This document shows, one piece after another, positions 54,480 to 62,997 of a DNA stretch of 64,000 nt. Source of the stretch: Methylopila turkensis (GTDB lineage Bacteria; Pseudomonadota; Alphaproteobacteria; Rhizobiales; Methylopilaceae). Each line of letters begins with the position of its first letter. Within the stretch, counting starts at the first letter, position 1. Position numbers and translations under genes: made by a program. The notes below the pieces were generated by a model. The model ran no database searches. It was not told the origin of the DNA and saw nothing but the letters and a program-made list of their open reading frames with translations. The stretch covers positions 801,610 through 865,609 of the forward strand of contig NZ_BSFL01000001.1 of the NCBI RefSeq assembly GCF_027922325.1, read 5' to 3'.

Positions 54480-57400
54480 ATGGTTTCGCCATCGCTCGCA
54501 GGCTTTACGCCTGCGACGCGAGACTGGTTTACGGCCGCGTTCACGGCGCCCACACCGGCGCAGGCCGCAGCCTGGACGGCCATCGGCGCGGGTGACTGCG
54601 CGCTCGTTGTCGCGCCCACCGGATCGGGCAAGACCCTTGCCGCTTTTCTCCATTCGATCGACCAGTTGTTTCAGGCGCACGAACAGGCTGTGGAACCGGA
54701 GGGCAATGGCAAGAAGGCGAAGACCCTTACTCGCGTCCTCTATATTTCGCCGATCAAGGCGCTCGGCTCCGATGTCCAGCGCAACCTGCGCATCCCCCTC
54801 GATGGCGTCGCGGCCGAGCGGCAGCGTCGAGGTGATCTCTCGGTAAACATCACGGTGGGCATGCGCACTGGCGATACGCCCAGCACTGAGCGTGCCGCTT
54901 TGTTGCGCAGGCCACCCGACATTTTGATCACGACGCCGGAATCGCTCTATCTCATGTTGACCTCCAAGGCCCGCGAGACCTTGCGTGAGGTGACGACAGT
55001 CATCGTCGATGAGGTTCATGCGGTCGCCGGCACCAAGCGTGGTGCGCATCTGGCGCTGAGCCTCGAGCGGCTGGACACGCTGCTCAGGCAGCCTGCGCAG
55101 CGCATCGGACTTTCGGCGACCGTCCGGCCCGCGGACCGGATCGCCGCGTTCCTGGGTGGCGCGCGCCCGACGACAGTTATCAACCCGCCCTCCAGCCGCC
55201 AACTGGAGCTTAGGATCATTGTGCCGGTCGAGGACATGACCGACATTCCCGCTCGGGATAGCCAGGGCTCAGATGAAGCGCAGCCCGGTCGCGTCGGTTC
55301 GATCTGGCCGCATGTCGAGGCGAGCATCCTCGATCAGATCCTTGCCCGGCAATCAACCATCGTCTTTGCCAATTCGCGTGGCCTTGCCGAAAAGCTCACG
55401 GCGCGGCTCAATGAGCTGTACGGCGAACGCCATCTCGACGCCATCGAAGGCAAGGCAGGTCTGCCGGAGCACTACGTCTCGTCGGCAGGTGGGACCGAAA
55501 ACCGGTCTGAGGGTGCTCCTGCCCTGATCGCCCGCTCTCATCACGGTTCCGTCTCCAAGGAACAGCGCGGCGAGATCGAGACGGCGCTCAAAACCGGTGC
55601 ACTGCGCTGCGTTGTTGCGACCTCCAGTCTGGAGCTCGGCATCGACATGGGGCTGGTCGATCTGGTGATCCAGGTAGGTGCGCCGCTGTCGGTGGCAAGT
55701 GGGCTTCAGCGGGTGGGCCGCGCCAGTCATCAGGTCGGCGGCACCTCTACAGGTCTCGTCTATCCCCGCACCCGGCGCGATCTGGTGGATGCGGCCGTCA
55801 CTGTCGATTGCATGCTGACCGGGCGGCTCGAAGCCATCGATCCGCCGCGCAATCCGCTCGATGTGCTGGCCCAGCAGACGGTTGCCGCGGTGGCCATGGA
55901 TACGCTCCAGATCGAGGACTGGTATGCGACCGTGCGCCGATCCGACCCGTTCAGGGAGCTACCGCGCCGGGTATTCGACGCCACCCTCGACATGCTGGCC
56001 GGACGATACCCTTCTGACGAATTCGCAGAATTCCGCCCGCGCCTGGTCTGGGATCGAGACAGCGGGCTCCTGTCAGCCCGGCCCGGCGCGCAGCAACTGG
56101 CCGTCATCAGTGGCGGCACGATCCCGGACCGTGGCATGTTCAGCGTCATGCTGCCCCAGGGCGAAGAGGCAGCAGGGTCACGGCGCGTTGGCGAACTCGA
56201 CGAGGAGATGGTCTACGAATCCCGCGTCAATGACGTGATCACGCTTGGTGCGACCTCTTGGCGGATACAGGAAATCACCAATGATCAGGTCGTGGTGGTG
56301 CCGGCGCCCGGCCGTTCCGCGCGCCTGCCGTTCTGGCGCGGCGACGGCATTGGCCGGCCTGCCGAGCTTGGCGAAGCCATCGGCGCCTTCCTGCGGGAAA
56401 TTGAAGCCGGCATATCTCCTCGTGACGGCCAACGCGAAGCCGGTGGGAACACGGATGCGGTGGATGCGACCGGTCGGCTCGCGGCGGTGGGTCTCGATCC
56501 CAATGCGATCAGCAATGTGCTTGGCCTCCTCACCGAACAGCGCGAGGCGACGGAGGTTTTGCCGAGCGACCGCACGCTCGTCATCGAACGCTGCCGCGAC
56601 GAGACAGGCGATTGGCGGGTCATCCTGCATTCCCCGTATGGCCAGCGTGTGCACGGACCGTGGGCGCTGGCAATCGCTGAGCGGATCCGCAGTCGCTTGC
56701 GGATCGACCCTTCGGTCGTTTCCAGCGATGACGGCATCGTCGCGCGTATTCCCGATACCGAGGGGCGCGTACCGGGCGCTGAGCTATTCACCTTCGATCC
56801 CGACACGCTTCAGCGCATTGTGACAGAAGCGGTCGGCGGCTCCGCGCTGTTTGCCGCCCGGTTTCGGGAATGTGCGGCGCGGGCCTTGCTTTTGCCGCGC
56901 CGCAATCCGGGCAAGCGGTCGCCACTTTGGCAGCAGCGCCTGCGCGCCGGTCAGTTGCTGGAGATCGCCCGCGACCATGCCGATTTTCCGATCCTGATCG
57001 AAACCGCGCGCGAATGCCTGCAGGATGTTTACGATCTGCCGGCGCTGCATGGATTGATGCAGAAGATCGAGAAAGGAACGGTGCGGTTAGTCGAGGTGAC
57101 TACGGACGCCCCGTCGCCCTTCGCTGCCAACCTTCTCTTCGGCTACGTCGCTGAATTCATGTATGACGGCGACGCCCCGCTCGCCGAACGGCGCGCCTCG
57201 GTGCTTGCGCTCGACAGCGGTCTTCTGGGTGATCTGCTGGGTCAGGTCGACCTGGGCGAATTGCTTGATCCCGGGGTGGTGGAGCGTGTCGGACAGGAGT
57301 TGCAGAGAACTGCCGCAGACCGCCGGGTCAAGGGCGTGGAGAGCGTCGCTGACTTGCTGCGCGAACTTGGGCCTATGGGCACCTCAGAAATTGCGATGCG

Positions 57401-59294
57401 GCTGGGCGAAGACGAACAAGCCGCAACGGCCGATTATCTGGAAGAGCTTGTCCATGCAGGCCGCATCATTTCAGTGACGATTGCCGGACAGGACCAGTGG
57501 GCGATTGTCGAAGATGCGGCCCGGCTGCGCGATGCACTCGGCGTCAAACTCCCCGGTGGTTTGCCGAAAACATTCTTGCAGGCGGTCGCCGAACCTTTGC
57601 GTGATCTGTTCGCACGCTATGCCAGAACGCATACCCCCTTCACCACGGGCGAGGTTGCGCTCCGGTTTGGCCTCGGTGTCGCGGTCGCTGACACAGCCCT
57701 CGAGCGTCTGCGTGATCAGGGCAAGGTGCTGAACGGGAACTTCGGTCTCGCGCGTCGCCTCGAGGCGCGTTCAGATGAAGCCGTATTCGACAATCCGCTC
57801 GCAAACCATGAATGGGTCTCCGAGGACGTGTTCCGGCGGTTGCGCCTTCGCTCGTTGCAAGCTGCTCGTGAGGCCACCAAGCCAGTCTCCCGGATCGCGT
57901 TCACGCGGCTGATGCTGGAACGGCAATTGCTGGTCAGCGAGACCGCGGGGCATGCCGCTCTCAATGCTAAGAATTCCGTCTCCGGACGGCTCGAGGGAGT
58001 GGATGGCGTCGCCCGAGTCATCGAACAACTCGCCGGATTGCCTTTACTGGCGTCGATATGGGAAACCCAGGTTCTGCCCGCCCGGGTGCATGATTATCGC
58101 CCGGGCATGCTCGATGAGCTTATCGCCAGCGGCGAAGTCCTGTGGGCCGGTCACGGCGCAATTGGCGACGATGATGGTCAGGTCTCCCTGCATCTGCGCG
58201 ATCTGATGAGCGACACACTGCCCGCTGAGCCGTCGTCCGACGTTGAGGACCTATCCGTTCTGCAACGCGCGATTCTCGACGTCCTGGCAGGTGGCGGCGC
58301 TTTTTTTGTGCGCCAGCTTTCATCTCTGGCTCACGCTCGGATGATGTCCCTGTCGGCTGCGAATGCAAACCTTGGTTTGCCTGGTGAAGTGGATCCCGGG
58401 GAACTGCGGGAAGCGCTTTGGGATCTGGCCTGGAAGGGCCATGTTACCGCCGATACCTGGGCGCCTTTGCGCGCACTTGCGGATGTGAGCGGATCGCAAC
58501 GCAATCTCACCGCGCGCCCGGTGCGCCATCGTCCCGGCCGGTCTGGCATCCCGTCGCGCACGTCGGGTGTCACAACCGTCTCTCCTTCTGCCTACCGGAG
58601 TTCCGGCTACAGTCTCGGTGACACCACCCTTTCGGGTCGGTGGTCGCTACTGCATCATATACCTGCCAGTGACACCGAACGCGCCTTTGCGCTCGTCGAG
58701 GGTTTACTCGACCGCTACGGGGTGGTCGCGCGCGGTGCTGCCGTAGCGGAAGCCGTGCCGGGCGGGTTTCCGCAGCTTCAGCCGGTTTTACGCGCTATGG
58801 AGGATGCCGGTCGCGTCCTGCGCGGGCGCTTTGTCGAAGGCCTTGGCGGCGCCCAGTTTGCCGACCGCCTGACGATTGAGCGCTTGAGGGAACTCGCCGA
58901 GGCGCGTTCGGTCGAACCGGTCACCGTGGCGCTCTCTGCCCTTGACCCTGCCAATCCGTTTGGAACGCTGCTCGGGTGGCCGGCACATCCTGGCTCGACG
59001 AGACCGACGCGGCGCAGTGGAGCGATCGTGATTATCTCTGACGGCAAGCTTGCGCTTTATCTGACCTCGGGTCGCAAGCAATTGCTGTCCTATATCGATG
59101 CGGAAGATCCGGCCAATGCAAAAAGCCTGGCCTCTGCGCTCCTTGCCCTCGCCGCTGCCCTGAAACGCGACAAATATAAGGGCTTCACGCTCGAGACCGT
59201 AGACGACCATCCCGTTGGACGCAGCGCATTGCTCTCTGGCTTGCGGGCCGTCGGTTTCTCCCGCGTTCCAAAGGGCGTGAGCTGGTATGGCTAG
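54480..59294 (+). CDS. lhr: Lhr-type large ATP-dependent helicase
   Basis: 1604 residues from the ATG at 54480; a GTG 7 codons before is another option, as neither has a clear SD. Walker A APTGSGKT is at 45-52, DEVH near 177-180 (VDEVHAVAGTKRGAHLAL), SAT near 215, and motif VI QRVGRASHQ near 410. This is the Lhr core with the long C-terminal part (about 850-1604), which in long Lhr proteins carries further helical and beta domains. Lhr is a 3'-5' helicase thought to act in DNA repair. It follows the TfoX-like gene by 37 bases and could share its promoter. Confidence 0.92.
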   Translation: MVSPSLAGFTPATRDWFTAAFTAPTPAQAAAWTAIGAGDCALVVAPTGSGKTLAAFLHSIDQLFQAHEQAVEPEGNGKKAKTLTRVLYISPIKALGSDVQRNLRIPLDGVAAERQRRGDLSVNITVGMRTGDTPSTERAALLRRPPDILITTPESLYLMLTSKARETLREVTTVIVDEVHAVAGTKRGAHLALSLERLDTLLRQPAQRIGLSATVRPADRIAAFLGGARPTTVINPPSSRQLELRIIVPVEDMTDIPARDSQGSDEAQPGRVGSIWPHVEASILDQILARQSTIVFANSRGLAEKLTARLNELYGERHLDAIEGKAGLPEHYVSSAGGTENRSEGAPALIARSHHGSVSKEQRGEIETALKTGALRCVVATSSLELGIDMGLVDLVIQVGAPLSVASGLQRVGRASHQVGGTSTGLVYPRTRRDLVDAAVTVDCMLTGRLEAIDPPRNPLDVLAQQTVAAVAMDTLQIEDWYATVRRSDPFRELPRRVFDATLDMLAGRYPSDEFAEFRPRLVWDRDSGLLSARPGAQQLAVISGGTIPDRGMFSVMLPQGEEAAGSRRVGELDEEMVYESRVNDVITLGATSWRIQEITNDQVVVVPAPGRSARLPFWRGDGIGRPAELGEAIGAFLREIEAGISPRDGQREAGGNTDAVDATGRLAAVGLDPNAISNVLGLLTEQREATEVLPSDRTLVIERCRDETGDWRVILHSPYGQRVHGPWALAIAERIRSRLRIDPSVVSSDDGIVARIPDTEGRVPGAELFTFDPDTLQRIVTEAVGGSALFAARFRECAARALLLPRRNPGKRSPLWQQRLRAGQLLEIARDHADFPILIETARECLQDVYDLPALHGLMQKIEKGTVRLVEVTTDAPSPFAANLLFGYVAEFMYDGDAPLAERRASVLALDSGLLGDLLGQVDLGELLDPGVVERVGQELQRTAADRRVKGVESVADLLRELGPMGTSEIAMRLGEDEQAATADYLEELVHAGRIISVTIAGQDQWAIVEDAARLRDALGVKLPGGLPKTFLQAVAEPLRDLFARYARTHTPFTTGEVALRFGLGVAVADTALERLRDQGKVLNGNFGLARRLEARSDEAVFDNPLANHEWVSEDVFRRLRLRSLQAAREATKPVSRIAFTRLMLERQLLVSETAGHAALNAKNSVSGRLEGVDGVARVIEQLAGLPLLASIWETQVLPARVHDYRPGMLDELIASGEVLWAGHGAIGDDDGQVSLHLRDLMSDTLPAEPSSDVEDLSVLQRAILDVLAGGGAFFVRQLSSLAHARMMSLSAANANLGLPGEVDPGELREALWDLAWKGHVTADTWAPLRALADVSGSQRNLTARPVRHRPGRSGIPSRTSGVTTVSPSAYRSSGYSLGDTTLSGRWSLLHHIPASDTERAFALVEGLLDRYGVVARGAAVAEAVPGGFPQLQPVLRAMEDAGRVLRGRFVEGLGGAQFADRLTIERLRELAEARSVEPVTVALSALDPANPFGTLLGWPAHPGSTRPTRRSGAIVIISDGKLALYLTSGRKQLLSYIDAEDPANAKSLASALLALAAALKRDKYKGFTLETVDDHPVGRSALLSGLRAVGFSRVPKGVSWYG

Positions 59295-59375
59295 AGCATG
59301 CTCACCGAGGGCTGCGACCTTCTGATGCGTCCACGGAAACTCCGCAAACAGTCTGCAACGAAAGGAAATCCATCC

Positions 59376-59732
59376 ATGATCACACGCTCCGAAATCTTTG
59401 ACTATGCCGAAAAGAAGTTTGACGCCAAACCCGATTATCCGTTCGAGAAATTTCCCCACTACGCCGTTCTTCGTCATTCGGATGACGACAGATGGTTCGG
59501 GCTGGTGATGGACGTCGCGAAGGACAAGCTCGGTCTCGACGGTGAAGGAACGGTCGAAGTCATCGACATCAAATGCCATCCGCAAAAGGTCGACGATCTC
59601 AAGTCCAAACCAGGATTCCGGCCTGCCTATCATATGAACAAGGAGCATTGGCTGACCGTCGTCCTCGACGGATCCGTGTCGAAGGATGAACTCTTCGCCC
59701 TGCTTGATGAGAGCTACGAACTGACAAAGTAA
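59376..59732 (+). CDS. MmcQ/YjbR-family DNA-binding protein
   Basis: 118 residues from the ATG at 59376 (AAAGGA 9 bases upstream). The YjbR domain is complete: FPHYAVLRHSDDDRWFGLVMDVAKDKLGL, VIDIKCHP, GFRPAYHMNKEHWLTVVLDG and the LLDESYELTK end. It lies 81 bases after lhr and is single-domain, unlike the double copy at 52505. The two frame the Lhr gene. Confidence 0.88.
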   Translation: MITRSEIFDYAEKKFDAKPDYPFEKFPHYAVLRHSDDDRWFGLVMDVAKDKLGLDGEGTVEVIDIKCHPQKVDDLKSKPGFRPAYHMNKEHWLTVVLDGSVSKDELFALLDESYELTK

Positions 59733-59798
59733 TCGCTCGGGACAATCGTTCCTTCTGCAAACAAATACGTCTTACGAACTATCATGAAGGAACCCACC

Positions 59799-60785
59799 AT
59801 GGAAAAGATGCGCGCCATCGTGCTTTCAAAACCTGGTCCCGTTGAAAACCTTGTTCTCGAGGAGCGACCCGTTCCACAGGTGCAGCCGGGATGGGTGCGG
59901 ATCCGCGTCCGGGCCTTCGGCGTCAACGAATCCGAGGTCACGACGCGAAAGGGCCTGTCGTCTCCCGATGTCACCTTGCCGCGTATTCCCGGCATCGAAT
60001 GCGTCGGTGAAGTCGATGAAGCGACGGCAGGCAGTGACCTGAGGCCTGGTCAGAAGGTCGCCACCATGATGGGCGGTATGGGGCGTTCCTTCGATGGTTC
60101 TTACGCCCAATATGTCGTGGCGCCGGTCGGCCAGATCATCCCGTTTGAAACCGACCTGCCATGGGATGTGGTCGGGGCCTTGCCGGAAATGTTCCAGACC
60201 GCCTTTGGTTCGCTCACGACCGGACTTGATCTCAAGGCGGGCCAAACGCTTCTGATCAGAGGAGGAACGTCCACTGTCGGCTTATCAGCAGCGTCGATCG
60301 CCAAGGAGATGGGCGCGACGGTGATCACCACCACCCGAAGCGCTGACCGGATCGAGATGCTGCGGGAGCTCGGCGTTGATCACGCCATCGTTGACAACGG
60401 CAGCATCGCGGACGCTGTGCGCCAGATCGTGCCCGGTGGCGTGGACGCGGCGCTTGAGCTCGTCGGCTGCGGCGCTCTGCCAGATACATTAAGTGCCGTT
60501 CGTCTCCATGGCACTACATGCTTCACCGGGGCCTTGGGTGACCAATGGACGATCCCCGAGTTTGACCCGTTCTCGATTCCATTTGGTGTGCGGCTGACAT
60601 CCTACGGTGGCGAAGCAACCGATCTGCCGGCCCATGTCTTCAACCGTCAGCTCAAGGCAATTGCGGAAAACCGCCTGAAGGTCAGTGTCGCCAAGGTTTA
60701 TCACGGGCTGGAAAGCGTGCGCGATGCACAGTCCGATCTGGAGAACGGCAAAACGCCCGGCAAGCATGTCGTCGTTGTCGACTAA
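59799..60785 (+). CDS. Medium-chain dehydrogenase/quinone-oxidoreductase-like protein
   Basis: 328 residues from the ATG at 59799 (AAGGA 8 bases upstream; the earlier ATG at 59784 has no SD). The NAD(P) Rossmann motif is LLIRGGTSTVGLSAASIAKEMG near 150-170, and the N-terminal GroES-like domain has FGVNESEVTTRKG and IPGIECVGEVDE. No zinc ligands are seen, so a quinone-oxidoreductase-type (zinc-free) member. It is 66 bases after the YjbR gene and ends 1 base before a possible start of the esterase gene. Confidence 0.9.
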   Translation: MEKMRAIVLSKPGPVENLVLEERPVPQVQPGWVRIRVRAFGVNESEVTTRKGLSSPDVTLPRIPGIECVGEVDEATAGSDLRPGQKVATMMGGMGRSFDGSYAQYVVAPVGQIIPFETDLPWDVVGALPEMFQTAFGSLTTGLDLKAGQTLLIRGGTSTVGLSAASIAKEMGATVITTTRSADRIEMLRELGVDHAIVDNGSIADAVRQIVPGGVDAALELVGCGALPDTLSAVRLHGTTCFTGALGDQWTIPEFDPFSIPFGVRLTSYGGEATDLPAHVFNRQLKAIAENRLKVSVAKVYHGLESVRDAQSDLENGKTPGKHVVVVD

Positions 60786-60865
60786 TGGCGCGGCCGGAGA
60801 TCACGACAACAGAAAAAGGAGTCCTGAGCTATGAGTCAGCACTCTCGATGTTCAGAAGGAGCCCC

Positions 60866-62308
60866 ATGATGAATCGTATCGGCAATCCCCTAAGCAGCGA
60901 ACACCGCGTTCGCTCCTGGCTTGGCATTCCCTATGCCACCGCCGAGCGGTTCCGCCGCCCCGCTCTGCTGCCCTTCGATCCCGACCAGCCCTATGATCAG
61001 GTCGGACCCGCGCCGTTGCAGGCCGGGGACACCGGCTGGTTAGAGGCGGACAACGGTTTCAGTGAGCATTGCCTGAACCTCAACGTCTGGGCGCCCGACG
61101 ACACCGGCGATCGGCCGCTGCCGGTGATCGTATATGTGTTCGGCGGCGGGTGGCTCCTCGGCGCGAACACGCAGACCGTTTCGAACGCCGCCGGGCTTGC
61201 CGCGACCGGGCGGGCCGTCGGCGTCTCGATCAACTATCGCCTGGGCGCATTCGGGTGGCTGTCGTTGTCGCAATACGGGGGACGCCTGGCGGAAGCCTCC
61301 AACCTGGGCCTGCAGGACATCATCACCGCCCTGCGCTGGGTGCAGGAGAACATTGCCCGCTTCGGCGGCGACCCCGGCAACGTCACCGTGACCGGGCACA
61401 GCGCAGGTGCTTTCTCCGCGCTGGCACTGCTGGCCGCGCCGTCGGCTGACGGCCTGTTCCACCGCATCGCCGCGTTCTCCGGCATGCCGTCGCGCCAGGT
61501 GCCGGCCTGGGGGGCGGAGGAGCGTGCGGCCCAGGTGCTCGCAGCCCTCGGCATCGAAGATGATCCAGAGAAGCTTCTGGACGTCGATCCGTACCTGCTC
61601 GCAGAGACGATGAGCGCAACACAGTCGCGGGATCCAGGCGCTCCGCACGGCGTCGACAATGAGGTGATCGCTGTCGTCGACGACCGTGACCAGCCCGGTG
61701 GGATTCTCGCCGACCACCCGATGCGGGTGCTGGAGTCCGGCCGCCACCGCGACATCGACATCCTGCTCAGCAGCACCACCCAGGAGACGGACTGGTGGGT
61801 TCTACACCGCACCGACGACTTCGATCCCGGCAGCATCGCCGCTCTGGTTGCCGATTTTGCGCACAGCAACCGCATCCCGCTCAGCCGCGCGCGCAAGGTC
61901 GTCGCCGCCTTCGATGTCGACGGACGCACCCCGGTGCAGGTCCGCGGTGCGCTGCTGACCAACTTCAGCTTCACGCTGCCCCAGGTGCGAGGGGCCCTCG
62001 CGCACGCAGCGGCCGGGGGAAGCGCCCATCTGCTGTGCGTCGGTCCGGTCGAGGGTTCCCCTGCCGTCCACGGGACCGAGATGCACGGCATCGTCGGCCA
62101 GACCTGTCCCGGTGCCACGTCCGATCAGATCGTGCGCGACACCTTCGTCCGCGACGCGGTCCTCACCCTCGCAGAGGGCAGGGCCGACGATCTATGGGCT
62201 TCGGTGACGGCCATACCCACCACTCAAGGGATCGGAAGTCCGCCCTACGACCCTACCGCCCACGCCCTGTCCATGATTGCCACCTTCGAAGGCATCGACC
62301 GTCCCTGA
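60866..62308 (+). CDS. Type B carboxylesterase
   Basis: 480 residues from the ATG at 60866, chosen because AAGGAG lies just upstream; a second ATG at 60869 and a first at 60785 are possible. The serine hydrolase motif GHSAG has Ser179, with the oxyanion part FGGGW near 90; Glu and His of the triad are likely in the second half. It cleaves esters, probably of xenobiotics, in the cytoplasm. A 12-codon open frame (60831-60869), with a strong SD, ends on the ATG at 60869 and may couple translation. It overlaps the end of the dehydrogenase frame upstream. Confidence 0.88.
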   Translation: MMNRIGNPLSSEHRVRSWLGIPYATAERFRRPALLPFDPDQPYDQVGPAPLQAGDTGWLEADNGFSEHCLNLNVWAPDDTGDRPLPVIVYVFGGGWLLGANTQTVSNAAGLAATGRAVGVSINYRLGAFGWLSLSQYGGRLAEASNLGLQDIITALRWVQENIARFGGDPGNVTVTGHSAGAFSALALLAAPSADGLFHRIAAFSGMPSRQVPAWGAEERAAQVLAALGIEDDPEKLLDVDPYLLAETMSATQSRDPGAPHGVDNEVIAVVDDRDQPGGILADHPMRVLESGRHRDIDILLSSTTQETDWWVLHRTDDFDPGSIAALVADFAHSNRIPLSRARKVVAAFDVDGRTPVQVRGALLTNFSFTLPQVRGALAHAAAGGSAHLLCVGPVEGSPAVHGTEMHGIVGQTCPGATSDQIVRDTFVRDAVLTLAEGRADDLWASVTAIPTTQGIGSPPYDPTAHALSMIATFEGIDRP

Positions 62309-62712
62309 GTACGCCCATCACCTATAGTTTGATCGGCTGTCGGCCACACAATATGGAGTAAGGCGGACGGGTCGAGACCCTTTGCAACAACACTTCGATC
62401 TCGCATCCGCATAGATATTGATATTTAGGCAACCATCCAGTGTGCTTGCGAGAATGAGCTCGGTAGCCGGCACGATATGTCGGGAGATGCGTGTACTGAT
62501 CGAACAGTAAATAACGTCTTCAGATATCTAGACGCGATGCCGCACTGTGCCCCGGCTGTCTCTTGGTCCGTCCCTGTTGCTTCGATGCGTGCCCACGGCA
62601 TACCCGCCGATGTGTACGCTACGGCCCGAAATCACCGCACGCCGATCCTTAAGGCCTTCCAGTACCGGCATCTATCGTTCTCTATCGGCGGTAGTCGTGA
62701 AGGAGATTGAGC
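62309..62712 (+). other. 404-base gap with no supported gene
   Basis: Lower in G+C than its surroundings around 62395-62540. Open frames are short, start poorly and show no domain. It separates cargo from the integrase module and may hold the AlpA promoter or a remnant. Confidence 0.5.
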
Positions 62713-62997
62713 ATGAGGCACGCCCAAGAAGTGACTATCCGCAAGACAATCAGACGCCATCAACTGCGTGAGATGGTGCCGCTGGCTGACAGTACGATCT
62801 ATGAGATGGAGCAGCGTGGCGAGTTTCCCCGGCGGTTCGCGCTCTCGCCACGTTGCATTGTGTGGGACCTGACCGAGGTCGAGGCTTGGTTGACCGCGCG
62901 GCGGACCTCACCGATCCGCCGCGCGCAGCACCCCGATGTTGCCAAGCGCAAATCCCGTCCAGTCAAAGGGCGGGATCAAGCTCCAACAAAGGCATAG
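62713..62997 (+). CDS. AlpA-family excision/regulator protein
   Basis: 94 residues from the ATG at 62713, with AAGGAG 7 bases upstream. The AlpA helix-turn-helix is clear: LREMVPLADSTIYEMEQRGEFPRRFALSPRCIVWDLTEVEAWLTARR. The C-terminal tail is basic. AlpA-type proteins act with P4-type integrases as directionality factors. It is convergent with the integrase gene; the two overlap by 35 bases. It is distinct from the RdfS-like gene at 24976. Confidence 0.85.
   Translation: MRHAQEVTIRKTIRRHQLREMVPLADSTIYEMEQRGEFPRRFALSPRCIVWDLTEVEAWLTARRTSPIRRAQHPDVAKRKSRPVKGRDQAPTKA

Noticed and set aside
62477..62710. 77-codon frame before AlpA
   Set aside because: No SD, no domain; ends just before the true AlpA start.
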